A stretch of 64,000 nucleotides of DNA from Siphonodentalium dalli (GCA_032622095.1 CP136063.1:67283897-67347896); one strand, 5' to 3'; counted from the stretch's first letter, positions 42,498 through 53,886 are shown. Translations and numbers: made by a program. Notes: a model not told the origin generated them from the sequence alone.

Positions 42498-43573
42498 CAA
42501 GCCTGATTATAGCATGTCTGTCATTTGCAGAATGAGGTCCGAAGAGGGTGAATTTAGTGACGCTATCCAGCATAGCGGGCTAGCATCACTAAATTCACCC
42601 TCTGGGGACCTCCTTCTGCTTAGGCCTCATCTTCTCTGGAAAGTTTCTTTATTAGTCGAGTTTTTCAAAAACTCGACTTAAGGTTTGACGAGGGACGGTT
42701 GGCGGGCGGGCGGGCGGACCTAAAGAATGCCTTATAACTTTGACATTTGTGAACAGATTCAAAAATTTTGGTATGTGAGTTGCTCCCAATGACTATTTAC
42801 TGCCTGTAGAAAATGGGTCACGTCCTAACTTTTTGACAAGAGTTATCCATCTTTGATGACTTTTTTGCAATTTTATCACCTGTTAGCGGGATAACTCAAT
42901 AAAATATTAACTGATTACAACCATATTTGATGTATGAGTTGCTTGCAACAATATCTCGGACGAGTTCGAAAACCAGGTTTGTCCGGATTTTTTCCCCGGA
43001 GTTATGGGCCTTAGTTTGTCTATTTTTAGCATTTTTTTCACCGTTAGGCGATAACTGAATAAAATATTAACTGATTCAAACCATATTTGATATATGAGTC
43101 TCTTGCAACAATATCTCGGACGAGTTCGAAAACCAGGTTTGTCCAAATTTTTTCCCCGGAGTTATGGGCCTTAGTTTGTCTATTTTTAGCATTTTTTTCA
43201 CAGCTAGCGCGATAACTCAATTAAATATTAACTGATTCAAACCATATTTGATATATAAGTCTCTTGCAACAATATCTCGGACGAGTTCGAAAACCAGGTT
43301 TGTCCGACTTTTTGGGCCTTGTGTGGGCCTTATAATATTGCCAAGTTATTGGCAGAAGTTTTTTTCGACTGCCAATAAACTCGACATAGCAATTCTTAGA
43401 TGCGTACCCCTTGTTATCAAATTTCTACAAAAATTTCTTCGCATAGATTCTTTTTCTTTTTTATTTTAGTTTCTCTATATTCCCAAGTTGGCAGGCTATG
43501 CGGGACAGCGTCACTAAATTCACCCTCTGGGGACCTCATTCTGCAAATAACAGACGCGCTATAATCAGGCTTG
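42498..43573. mobile_element. Fam-B element split by an array insertion
   Basis: CAAGCCTGATTATAGCATGT to ATAATCAGGCTTG, flanked by CTGTCCAT (42490-42497) and CTGTCCTT (43574-43581), 7 of 8 matching. Its internal segment TTTCTTTATTATCAAATTTC is interrupted at TTA by 42655-43412. Confidence 0.85.
42655..43412 (+). mobile_element. Palindrome-capped array element
   Basis: It opens with a perfect 23-base palindrome (GTCGAGTTTTT, C, then the complement), then GGGCGGGCGGGCGG. Three to four units of about 160 bp follow ('TAAAATATTAACTGATTCAA', 'CAACAATATCTCGGACGAGT', 'CCCCGGAGTTATGGGCCTTA'). It ends AAACTCGACATAGC. Only TTA is shared at the borders. Possibly Helitron-like; no enzyme encoded. Confidence 0.65.
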
Positions 43574-43581
43574 CTGTCCTT

Positions 43582-44822
43582 GCATGCCACATCCTGTATG
43601 TTCACACTGCGAGTATTTCCTACCACAGCACTACTATGGTAACAGCAATTTAATAGCCTGGATTAAGGCCCATGCAGACAGTAATGTTGCGATTGATGCT
43701 TGCATCGCGAATGTCATGATTTCTGCATCAAAATATTATTGTGCATTTATGTTGTCCTTTTTTTTTAGTTTTAAAAATATCAGATATTCATCTTGCGGTG
43801 ATGCCGATAAAATAAAATAATGAAACTTTTTTCAGTATTCAATTGGAAATTTTGTATGTGTGTACTGTTGTGCGACACTTTTCTCATAACAATTCAGATC
43901 TACGTGGCATTTCTAACAATAATGATATGACTGAATATCTGGCCTAATTGATAACGTGGAGAAATAATAGAATTACATGCACTTAAAAATACACTCCATT
44001 GTTTGGTGAAATCAGCAGAATTGGATGTAGCACAAAAGCGCATTCAAGTGATTAGAGAGTGAATTCTTGAGAGGTACCATGCTTATACAGATGCTTGAGT
44101 TTGATTTATCAATCACTGTCATAGTACCTCACATGCAGGTTGCTTGTCTGTGGATGGGGGCCAAAATAAACACAAAATTCCACATAGTGAAGCAGGAGGA
44201 GTATTCTGATTGTCAAATTGTTTTTTGGCCTATTGGCTTTCTTCAGGGATGGTGATGCATGTCTTCACTATCTACGGAAACTCATCAATAAAACATTGGA
44301 AAAAGTCAGAGCAAAAAAAAATATTTTGAAATTCATGTTTAGACTAAAATATTTGAATTAATACTTAGCTACTTGACAAATCACTACAGTTTTTTTCACA
44401 TAACAATGGTTTCAACACGCAAAATGTTGTCAGTGGAGAGCTATCAATAATGGATATAAGAACAAACTTTATATATATATATTTCTCCATGTTCTTCTTG
44501 GTGGTGATGTTTTTGGAGACTTTTATAAATTTTTTCTTTGTGTATTGTGGGCAGGGGGATGTTGATCAAGTGCACCATTCACAGAGACTACATATATATA
44601 TACCTTTCACTTGCCTTTGTCACATGCCAACAAATTACATTCCTACATTTACAATTAATGTCTGTTTTTCCCACCAATTCATGAGAAAGACAACACTAGG
44701 ATTTGTTTTATCCATCAGTACCTGTCACAGCTAGCTTGTCTCATGCATTATTTCTTGTTAGTGGATGGGGGCCAAGGTAAACACAGAATTCCACATAGTG
44801 CCATGCAACGCTTCAAACTATA
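43582..44822. other. No gene recognised
   Basis: Mostly unique AT-rich sequence with two copies of the dispersed 130-bp repeat (44085-44205, 44640-44800). Frames of 62-94 codons lack domains. Confidence 0.5.
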
Positions 44823-44897
44823 CAGTAATGCTCTAAGTAATCAACTTCTTAACCACAGCAGAATTATGGGTAACTTTTCAGGATTTAGTCGGAAATA
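44823..44897 (+). mobile_element. Fam-A partial left arm
   Basis: CAGTAATGCTCTAAGTAATC to GATTTAGTCGGAAATA, then cut at the start of the inverted segmental repeat. Confidence 0.7.
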
Positions 44898-45089
44898 AAA
44901 CAACATATTTTATGATACAGAATGCAGGCAACATATTCATAATTCATTACACTCACCCCAATCTCAGTTGGATACAACATCTTCAAATTTTTAATGATAT
45001 TTATTACTGATTTATTCATTCGCATCTTGTTAATTTCATAACTACTACTGAATACTACGATTCTCACAAACATTTACTACACGAGGCAT

Positions 45090-46104
45090 TATGGGAGGCC
45101 GTTTTCATATTTATTAAATAATTGGATAATTGAATTGCGCTTAAGCACAATTGGTTGAACACAAATGAAATTCAATTGCACTTAAGCGCATTTCAATTGC
45201 GCTTAAGTGCAATTAAAAACTCTCTAATTTCAATAGCGCTCAAGCTATTATCGATCATCATGAACAAAGCCCCCTTGATTCTTATAGAATAGTCTACAGA
45301 ATGACTATCCAGCCAAGACCTGATTATGAACCTTATTTGATCTCTGAAGGGTGAACACTTATTAAGGCCATTGCACAATTCAATTATGCTTAAGCATAAT
45401 ATTATGGGTAAAGATGTAAGTAAGTATTTGTGCTTAAGCGTAATTGTATTGTGCTTAAGTGCAATTGAATTGCGTTTAAAGGGGTACTGTATGCCAAATG
45501 TTGTTGTTGGTTTCTATAGTCTCCGAGTCGGAGAATAAGGTAACAATTTTTCCATTATTTGAAAGTCTGTTGAGTACGAAGTCATGTTACGGATGACAAA
45601 TTTACCGGAATGCAAAAATACAAATTGTCGTTGTCGAGTAATTTTTGTAAAGTTTTCAACCAAATGAATCAAATAAAAGTTATATTATATGCATACTAGT
45701 CCCATATAATCATTTAAGTTATTGTATCGTCGCTAGTCAGTGAGTGGCTTGAGTGTTCTCCCCGTATCATCATAATATTTTAAGCGATCGTGTGTGCGAT
45801 CGGTTTAACAATCCAGTATCCCTCAATTACTGTTTTTGATTACGGTAATTCGTAATTTAATTGACGCCATTTTATGGCTCCAGTCATAAATTCAATTTAT
45901 ATCAAATTATTAACTTTTAAATTATTAAATTTTAAGATAGCCTATTAACCTGAGCGTTTACAGAATACATCTTCGACTCAAATTACTTATGTTTCTATAT
46001 ATTATCGATATTAGATCGTTGTTGTCACCGAAAATTTTATGAAAATGGCGTACAGTACCCCTTTAAGTCCAATTACTTAATAAATGTGAAAATGGCCTCC
46101 CATA
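45090..46104. mobile_element. 1,015-bp TIR element with a nested insertion
   Basis: TIRs of about 40 bp (TATGGGAGGCCGTTTTCATA; the other end reversed starts TATGGGAGGCCATTTTCACA) flanked by AGGCAT (45084-45089, 46105-46110). Subterminal palindromic words of the AATTGCGCTTAAGCACAATT type repeat at 45120-45215 and 45380-45475. No transposase. It carries a further element at 45480-46062; without that insertion it would be about 430 bp. Confidence 0.8.
45480..46062. mobile_element. Nested TTAA element with AGGGGTACTGTA ends
   Basis: TTAA at 45476-45479 and 46063-46066; ends AGGGGTACTGTATGCCA and, reversed, AGGGGTACTGTACGCCA. 583 bp, no transposase frame. PiggyBac-like by target preference. Confidence 0.85.
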
Positions 46105-46195
46105 AGGCATTCACTCCAAATTTGGAAACGATTTATTAAGTTATCTTCGGAAATAAGCATCATCCTAGAAATAAAATAAGAGTCAAATTTCCAAG

Positions 46196-46625
46196 ACATA
46201 GAGCTCCGTGGTCCAGTGGTCAGCTGGTCAACACAGTGAGGTGAGTTTGCAGCCGGCCTGTGGTCTATTGTGAGTTTTCTCACAACAGTGGCTTGGCTTC
46301 TTTGAGCGATGTGCAACTGTAGGATTTTACACTGTATGAATCTTGCCACAAGTTGTGACCCTTGAGCAAGGTCACTTGTACTGTTTCTGCTTTGCACCAC
46401 CCATGTATTATAAGGGTTCCTGATTATGAGCAGTGAAAGATCTTGTCAGCATGCTAGCCATATGGTATCCTGGTATACTCTCCGCTGTACCTCCCCTGTC
46501 TCCGGGGAGCAGGAGATGGTCACTGAATATTTCGGTTCATCTGCAGGGTAATAATATTTGTAATAATTTGAGTGCTTTGAGCCTCATGGGATAAGGTGCT
46601 TTACAAATGATATACGTTATAGATC
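46196..46625 (+). mobile_element. tRNA-derived SINE with LINE-type tail
   Basis: The head GAGCTCCGTGGTCCAGTGGT contains an A-box match (TGGTCCAGTGG); a degenerate B box may lie at GAGTTTGCAGCCGG. The tail GAGTGCTTTGAGC... GATAAGGTGCTTTACAAAT resembles the 3' ends of CR1/L2-type LINEs that SINEs borrow for mobilisation. No clear target duplication. Confidence 0.55.
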
Positions 46626-46670
46626 TGGTCAGATTATTGTGGGGTTCTAAAAGCGATATATATTAAAGTA

Positions 46671-46890
46671 CAGTAATGTCCTAAATAATCGACTCATTGA
46701 GTCCTTAACTACAGCAGAATTATGGGTAATTTTTCAGGATTTAGTTGGAAATATGGCTTGTTGCCATTCATCGGAAGCTCTCAGTGAGAGCTTTCCGATG
46801 AATGGCAACAAGCCATATTTCCGACTAAATCCTCAAAAATTGCCTATAATTCTGCTGTGGTTAAGGAGTCGATTATTTAGGGCATTACTG
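46671..46890. mobile_element. Fam-A MITE, complete
   Basis: CAGTAATGTCCTAAATAATC to GGGCATTACTG, with a 10-bp insertion in the left arm (ACTCATTGAGTCC). TA on both sides. Confidence 0.85.
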
Positions 46891-47110
46891 TATACTATAT
46901 ACAGGTTTTTTCTATCAGGGAGACAGCCCCTAATGAAGGTGACAAATTCTAGTAATTGAAAACTCGTTTCGTTACAGAATTTATCACGCCACAGTCCACC
47001 GTCCCAATCCCGAACCAAATAAGTATTCGAAATGGAATCGACTGTGAGGAGGAGATCACATTTAAAGACTCGGATCTATGGATGGTTTAGTGCGGATCTC
47101 CTTTATTGTT
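46891..47110 (-). repeat. Duplicated segment, copy 2
   Basis: The inverted match of 30123-30345, again abutting a Fam-A terminus; beyond the Fam-A copy the flanks are unrelated. Confidence 0.75.
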
Positions 47111-47249
47111 GTTTATAGGGCCGTTCACTGGATGGCGACTGTAGGCTATTAGACATTCATCGTACCCACTCAGGATAAATGTCTGAGAGGCGACAATAGA
47201 TCGATACAAGAGACTGCCACAGTGAGGAGTATACCCAATTATTGTAAGA

Positions 47250-48130
47250 AATGAAAAGGTGAGTCATAGATATCAGGGCTGTATGTAAAGGCGGCTAGCT
47301 GTTATTGGGCTGAGGGGGTGCTTTAAAAATAAAGTGTGCTAGGGTGTCAGAGCAGGGAGGGGGTGGGCAATGAAAAGGTGAGTCATAGCTATCAGGGGTG
47401 TATGCAAAGGCGGCTAGCTGTTATTGGGCAGAGGGGGTGCCTTAAAAATAAAGTGTGCTAGGGTGTCAGAGCAGGGAGGGGGTGGGCAATGAAAAGGTGA
47501 GTCATAGATATCAGGAGTGTATGCAAAGGCGGCTAGCTGTTATTGGGCTGAGGGGGTGCTTTAAAAATATAGTGTGCTAGGGTGTCAGAGCAGGGAGGGG
47601 GTGGGCAATGAAAAGGTGAGTAATAGCTATCAGGGGTGTATGCAAAGGCGGCTAGCTGTTATTGGGCTGAGGGGGTGCTTTAAAAATAAAGTGTGCTAGG
47701 GTGTCAGAGCAGGGAGGGGGTGGGCAATGAAAAGGTGAGTAATAGCTATCAGGGGTGTATGCAAAGGCGGCTAGCTGTTATTGGGCTGAGGGGGTGCTTT
47801 AAAAATAAAGTGTGCTAGGGTGTCAGAGCAGGGAGGGGGCAGGCAATGAAAATGTGAGTCATAGATATCAGGGCTGTATGTAAAGGCGGCTAGCTGTTAT
47901 TGGGCTGAGGGGGTGCCTTAAAAATAAAGTGTGCTAGGGTGTCAGAGCAGGGAGGGGGTGGGCAATGAAAAGGTGAGTCATAGCTATCAGGGGTGTATGC
48001 AAAGGCGGCTAGCTGTTATCGGGCAGAGGGGGTGCTTTAAAAATATAGTGTGCTAGGGTGTCAGAGCAGGGAGGGGTGGGCAATGAAAATGTGATGAGTC
48101 ATAGCTATCAGGGCTGTATGTAGCGGTTAT
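47250..48130 (+). repeat. Minisatellite, 119-bp unit, about 7 copies
   Basis: GGCGGCTAGCTGTTATTGGG recurs at 119-bp spacing (about 47289, 47408, 47527 and onward), with AATGAAAAGGTGAGTCATAG and GGGTGTCAGAGCAGGGAGGG in every unit. Units are about 95 percent alike. Confidence 0.95.
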
Positions 48131-48462
48131 TTGACAGGAGGTTGTTATAATAGAATGTGCAAGAGCGCTACTGTGGGGTGGCAATATGCAGTTTTTAGTT
48201 GGTTACTGCCATTTAATTCCACCGCCTTATGTTAGTTTATGTTCACACTCCAAATAATTTTGGGTATATAATAAGCCTTGCACTATCGAGATTCCATAAC
48301 TTTGCCACAGCATCTCTGATGTGTACCTCTTGTTCAAGGAGTGCCATCTAAGACAAAGAGAATATGTAGCCATGCAAATGGCCAAATGCTGTGGATCAGA
48401 TTAATCGCCTGCATGCAGCATCTTTTTGTTCTTGGTGGTATCGGTACATGTACAGTAATGCC
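48131..48462. other. No gene recognised
   Basis: Unique AT-rich sequence. Confidence 0.5.
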
Positions 48463-49400
48463 AGGGACGTGGCTAGAGGGTCTCCGTTGGGGGGGGGGGG
48501 TGTCCACCTTGGGAAATTCCAACTGCATCCCCCCCTTGAGTCAGACCAAACACAAGTTTTGCATAATTCCATTTGCACCCCCTATATATTCATAAACCAT
48601 GGTTCTATATATTATTCCCGGTATGAGAACATTCAGATATTTTAACCTGAAAATTGCATAAATCCTAACATCGAGTGGTCTAACTCCAGACAAATACACA
48701 CGGCTACGGACAAGAGACCGGGCCCACCACGGTTGTTCGGCCCGGTGTGAGAAAATTTTGAAAATCCTAAAATCCCAAATCCTAGCATCTAGACTGGCCT
48801 CAACTGAAGCTTTCCTAGTGTTGGAAATTTCAAACCTCATACTCCCCCTCAGGTTGGAAAATTCTCCAACTGATGACCATTTCAGTCCACAAGTTTGACC
48901 AAATGTAGTAAAATATTGTTTTGTTAAACTAATTAGCAGTTTTGTATTAGCCATGGGGGAGGGACAATGACACACCGGGCTGACCATGGTTCGGCCCGGT
49001 CTGCGAAAATTTTTGAATCTGAACAAGAAAGTCGCAAAATTCTAGCATCTAGACTAGCCTCAAGTCTTCCTAGAGTTGGAAATTTCAAATCTGACACCCC
49101 CACTTAGGTTGGAAAATTTCCAACTGATGACAATTCCAATGACAATGTTGAACAAATATGACAATATTGTTTTCTTAAATTAACTAGCAGTTTTTGACTG
49201 GCCATGGGGGAGGAACCAGGGCACAAGCTTTCCAAGTGTTGGAAATTTCCAACCTCTCACCCCCCCCTTAAGGTTGGAAACTTCCAACGGATGACCATTT
49301 CAGTCCAAAATTTTGACCAAAAATAGGAAAATATGCAAATATTGGTCCAAAAACAATTAATTCCCCCAATAAATTGTTGGAAAATCAAACTTCAAGAACT
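48463..49400. repeat. CAGGGACGTGGCTAG element with about 255-bp tandem
   Basis: The start CAGGGACGTGGCTAGAGGGT followed by a G tract is shared with 54081-54400. Beyond it, a unit of about 255 bp ('AGCATCTAGACTxGCCTCAA', 'TTGGAAATTTC', 'GGTTGGAAAATT', 'CAACTGATGACCATTTCAG') repeats about 2.5 times to 49400. CAGGG(A/G)CGTGGCTAG starts are common among hAT-like MITEs; the right end was not found. Confidence 0.55.
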
Positions 49401-49844
49401 TTATCAACCTATTCTTGGTGTGAAATTTCCAACTAATTTCAAATCAAAATCCATAATATCATTTACTGCAGATCTTGGCACCATATTCATAATCTATAGT
49501 GTAAGTCATTTCCCAAGGGACTAGCGACTGGAAAACGCCATGATGTATATATAGTTAGGGATAATACTCGGCAGCTCTAGGGGCCGAATACAGCCCCTAT
49601 CTAAATGTCAAAAGTACCGCAATTTTACAATTTCTAATCTAAAATTTCACAATTTATTAAAGTGATTGATTTCAGTATGCGGATCGGATCCTTCAAATTT
49701 ACTTCAAATTTTGACAGTTGGAAGTGATTAGTTGATCAAATTGGTTTTCATATTTTACTGACAGCTAGTTGTTGTTATAGCTTGGTTTACTCAGATCGGT
49801 GCCCAAACAACTTCCTATCAACGGAACTTATAGTACACACATTA
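49401..49844. other. No gene recognised
   Basis: AT-rich, nothing shared. Confidence 0.5.
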
Positions 49845-52390
49845 TTAGCTCAACTTACTTTGTAAGTTTGAGCTATTGCCATGGTTTGGCGTCCGTCGTC
49901 CGTGTGTCCGTCAACAATTTCCTTTGGCGCGGGCTACAGGTCGTACCTTTGGTCTGATCTTTATGAACTTTGTCATGAATGTTGACATTGACATGCAGAT
50001 GGGAACGAGTCATTTTGGAGTCATTCGGCCAAAAAACATGGCCGCTCAGCCATCTTGGATTTCAAAATTCAATCCATTGGCGCGGGCTACAGGTCGTACT
50101 GTTCGTGTGATCATCATGAAATTTGTCATGGATGTTAATATTGATATGTAGATGGGAACGAGTCATTTTGGGGTCGTTCGGCCAAAAAATATGGCCGTCA
50201 GCAGCCATCTTGGATTTTACTCTTTGCATGACTAAATCCTTTGGCGCGGGCTACAGGTCGTAGCTTTGGTCGGAACTTCATGAAATTTGTCATGGATGTT
50301 AACAATGACATGTAGATGGGAACGAGTCATTTTGGGGTCGTTTGTCCAAAAAACATGGCCGCCAGCAGCCATCTTGGATTTTACTCTTTGCATGACTAAA
50401 TCCTTTGGCGCGGGCTACAGTTCATACCTTTGGTCTGATATTTATGAAATTTGGTATGAATGTTGACATTGACATGTAGATGGGAACGATTCATTTTGGG
50501 GTCATTAAATTAAAGCTGCTGGCGGCCATCTTAGATTTCAAAATTCAATCCATTGGCGTGGGCTACAGGTCGTACTGTTAGTCTGATCATCATGAAATTT
50601 GTCATGAATGTGGATATTGACATGTAGATGGGAACGAGTCATTTTGGGGTCAATCAGCCAAAAAACATGGCCGCCAGCAGCCATCTTGGATTTTACTCTT
50701 TGCATGACTAAATCCTTTGGCGCGGGCTACAGGTTGTATCTCAGGGACCAGTCGAGAGGGCGACGTGGGCGAAGAACTCGCCCTAGCGAAGTTCAAGTCG
50801 CCCTGAAAATTCCAAAGTTGACTGACGAAAATCGGCAAAATGCCCCAAATAATTTATGATAATTTACAACTGTCAACTGTGATTGCACACAATACTCCAC
50901 TATCAGGGTGTTATTAAACAATTAACACCTGTATTGCTCCAATCTGGAAGCATGCTGACAACGGAGTTTGATTACTGGCAGCTGTGAAAACATCAGCGGG
51001 CCTCAAGTGTTAATCTGGTTGTTGTGATTTTTAGATTACCGTGATTACCACACCTTACAATGAAGATTACAACTCGCAGCTCTCACAATGTGTGAGTTCA
51101 TCACTCCCTCTATGGAGTTTGGTTCAAGAAATTTTAAAACAATTTCATTTGTGAAGCATATTAAAATTTCAAACGGGATTACTAATAGAGCGCAGTAAAA
51201 GTGTTCATGATTTCGTTTCGGTTTGATAAATATTGTTGGCATTTTTAAAAACCTGAAAAATATGAAATAAAATCCTGTCATTCTTCCACAATTACGATAT
51301 AAATGCTGCTATCCTCTCACAATTATGTTTGGGCATTATTGATAGTTATTAGGGTCATGAAGTGAACATAAAGACTCCATATTTCAACCAAATGTTTCAT
51401 AAGTTTAATTGACATATTGGCTTGCATCTCTCCTATTTTCGTTCTATAGCGACTCCTGTCATAGTACTGATCAATTTAAATTTTGTAGACTCACTTCGCC
51501 CTATAGAACGGCCACTTGGCCTTATTTTTATAGTAGGGCGAAGTCATTTCGCCCTGAAAATCTTGTCTAGGCTGGTCCCTGTTGTATCTTTGGTCGGAAC
51601 TTCATGCAATTTGTCATGGATGTTAACAATGGCATGTAGATGGGAACGAGTGATTTTGGGGATGTTCGGCCAAAAAACATGGCCACAAGCAGCCATCTTG
51701 GATTTTACTCTTTGCATGACTAAATCCTTTTGCGCGGGCTACAGATCGTACCTTTGATCTGATCTTTATGAAATTTGTCATGAATGTTGACATTGACATG
51801 TAGATGGGAACGAGTCATTTTGGGGTCATACGGCCAAAAAACATGGCCGCTGGCAGCCATCTTGGATTTCAAAATTCAATCCATTGGCGCGGGCTACAGG
51901 TCGTCTGATCATCATGAAATTTGTCATGGATGTTAATATTAACATGTAGATGGGAACGAGTGATTTTGGGGTCGTTTGGCTAAAAAACATGTCTGCCAGC
52001 AGCCATCTTGGATTTTACTCTTTGCATGACTAAATCCTTTGGCACAGGCTACAGGTCGTACCTTTGATTAGATCATTATGAGATTTGTAAAGGCTGTATA
52101 TAGATGGGAACAGGTCATTTTGGGGTAATTCGGAAAACACATGGCTGCCGGTGGCCATTTTATAATTTACTCTTTGCATCACTAAATCTTTTGGCACACC
52201 ATAATCACCACATCCCTGATTCGATCATTATGAAACCTGTCATGAATGTTGATATTGACATGTACATCTTGTCTTACTTAGACATTTCAATTAGCACCTT
52301 TCCTATTCCTCCATTTACTGTCAACCATTAAATTATTCCCCTACCTAAGTTGAGCTACAGTGTCATTTACACTTTCATATTATAATGTGT
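49845..52390 (+). repeat. Fam-E array element 2, split by a hAT element
   Basis: Opens ATTAGCTCAACTTACTTTGT with GTTTGAGCTATTGCCATGG, closes AAGTTGAGCTACAGTGTCAT as in 22765-24225. About ten units near 163 bp are interrupted at 50742-51581. Units here keep GGCGCGGGCTACAGGTCGTA where element 1 often reads GGCACGGGCTAC, so the two arrays have homogenised separately. Confidence 0.8.
50742..51581. mobile_element. hAT-type non-autonomous element, 840 bp
   Basis: The ends CAGGGACCAG and (reversed) CAGGGACCAG are flanked by a perfect 8-bp duplication TTGTATCT (50734-50741, 51582-51589). It interrupts a Fam-E unit exactly. Subterminal GCGAAG/CGCCCT words are repeated near both ends. No transposase frame. 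CAG-type ends with 8-bp duplications define hAT. Confidence 0.9.
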
Positions 52391-53005
52391 GAGGTTGACT
52401 CGATTACACAACCTCTGGCTGAGTGATGATATATATTTTAAGTTCTTCATAATATGGTGCTCAATTAAAATTTTTTTAACAATCAGCGGCCTATACTGGT
52501 GAATATAAAACTAAAATTAGCAACTCTCGACCAATCAGAATGCATGTTTCAGAGACAAATGTTAAACTTGAATTACAATGGTAGATGTATGATATCCCCG
52601 TCAATTTAATTAAGAAATATCAAGGAGTCTTCTAATATTATTGAACCATCATCATGATTATTTCAAACCAAATCGATAATGTCATTAGGGGCCTGTGAAT
52701 CCGAAATTTGGCAACAGAATCGAATTTCGAATCGGGTGTCTTATGATGACATCGACATCGAATCCGAATTGAATCGGGACAAGCACTTGACGGAGAAAGT
52801 CAAAGCTGACCATCGCATAACATATTAATTATTGTTCATTTATTTGTCATAAAAGCTGAGACTTTTTTCAAATATGAAACAAAGAACCAAGACAGAGTTC
52901 ACAGACAAACGTTTTGCGACTGACATCTTTCACAACTTTACTTTTGAACGAAAATCGTAACTGTATCACTTCATATGATATGGGATATAATTATAGTAAT
53001 ACGTA
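52391..53005. other. No gene recognised
   Basis: AT-rich; an ATCGAATC-type low-complexity patch at 52690-52780. Confidence 0.5.
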
Positions 53006-53106
53006 CAGTAATGCTCTAATTAATCGACCCCTTAACCACAGCAGAATTATGGGTAACTTTTCAGGATTTAGATGGAAATATGGCTTGTTGCCATTCATCG
53101 GAAAGC
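53006..53106 (+). mobile_element. Fam-A half copy
   Basis: A left arm only, CAGTAATGCTCTAATTAATC to CATTCATCGGAAAGC. Confidence 0.75.
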
Positions 53107-53229
53107 ATCCATTTGACCTAATCAAAGACATACAAGTAATATAACTCCCGCCCACAATTCTGGATGTTAAGTTATAGAAGAGTAACGGGAGGGGACTTGG
53201 TCCAAAGCTATGGAATCCTATTACGGCCA

Positions 53230-53490
53230 CTTGCTAATGGCGCTTTCGGCGCACTTTTTGTCGCTTTCGGCGCGCGCGCCGAAAGCGACAAAATGTGCGC
53301 CATTAGCGTTGTTTCGGTGCGCGCCGAAAGCGACAAAACATGCGCCATTATGGCGCACTTTTTTTCGCTTTTGGAGCTTTCGGCGCACCGCGCCGAAAGC
53401 GACAAAATATGCGCCATTAGTGCAATCGGCGCGGTGCGCCATTAGCGCGGTGCACCGAAATCGACAAAATATGCGCCATTAGCGCATGTA
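53230..53490. repeat. GC-rich palindrome field
   Basis: A word of about 32 bp (GCGCCGAAAGCGACAAAATG then TGCGCCATTAGC) occurs about four times forward (from about 53274, 53323, 53391, 53453) and two to three times reversed (53235-53275, 53345-53385). Neighbouring copies therefore form overlapping hairpins. CpG density far exceeds the surroundings. No gene. Confidence 0.85.
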
Positions 53491-53514
53491 CAATTAAGTA
53501 TGTGATCACCCCAG

Positions 53515-53886
53515 CAGGGGTGCCGGAAGAGGGGGCAGATGGGGCAGCTGACCCCCTGCCCTTGACCAAGGGGGCGAGCGGGGACAGGACTTGCCCTTTT
53601 TCTGGAGAAAGAAAATGCTTTTTGTGTGTTTAATCTCATGTTTTTACAGTAAAATGTGACTTTTTTTGTCCAAATACCATCAATTTCACAAGGAATATAA
53701 ATTTTTTGTCAATTTTGTCACAAAACGGCCATAAAAACCGACAAATACCTTCAAAATAGGGATTTTTGCCACAATGAATTTATGGTTATTTTTCCGAGTT
53801 TGCGGAGAAAATGCCCTTTTTTTTGCAGAAAAGTGCCCTTTTTGTAGGCTCTGCCCCCCTGCCCTTGGATGCTTCCGGTGCCCCTG
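53515..53886. mobile_element. Possible hAT-like MITE, CAGGGGTGCCGGAAG ends
   Basis: CAGGGGTGCCGGAAG at 53515 mirrors CTTCCGGTGCCCCTG ending at 53886. The flanking 8 bases do not match (CACCCCAG, CACAGATC). The end type is hAT-like, but the arm also belongs to the larger inverted structure. Confidence 0.5.

Larger units (their letters stand above)
44898..46195 (-). repeat. Segmental repeat copy 3 (inverted, diverged, interrupted)
   Basis: Reversed, 45089 to 44930 matches 'GTAGTAAATGTTTGTGAGAA' onwards, and 46111-46150 matches the upstream 'CGTTTCCAAATxTGGAGTGA'. The two parts are separated by the 1,015-bp element at 45090-46104. Confidence 0.65.

Noticed and set aside
34040-48130. CRISPR-like arrays
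   Set aside because: The regular repeats are plain head-to-tail minisatellites without unique spacers, in eukaryotic DNA.
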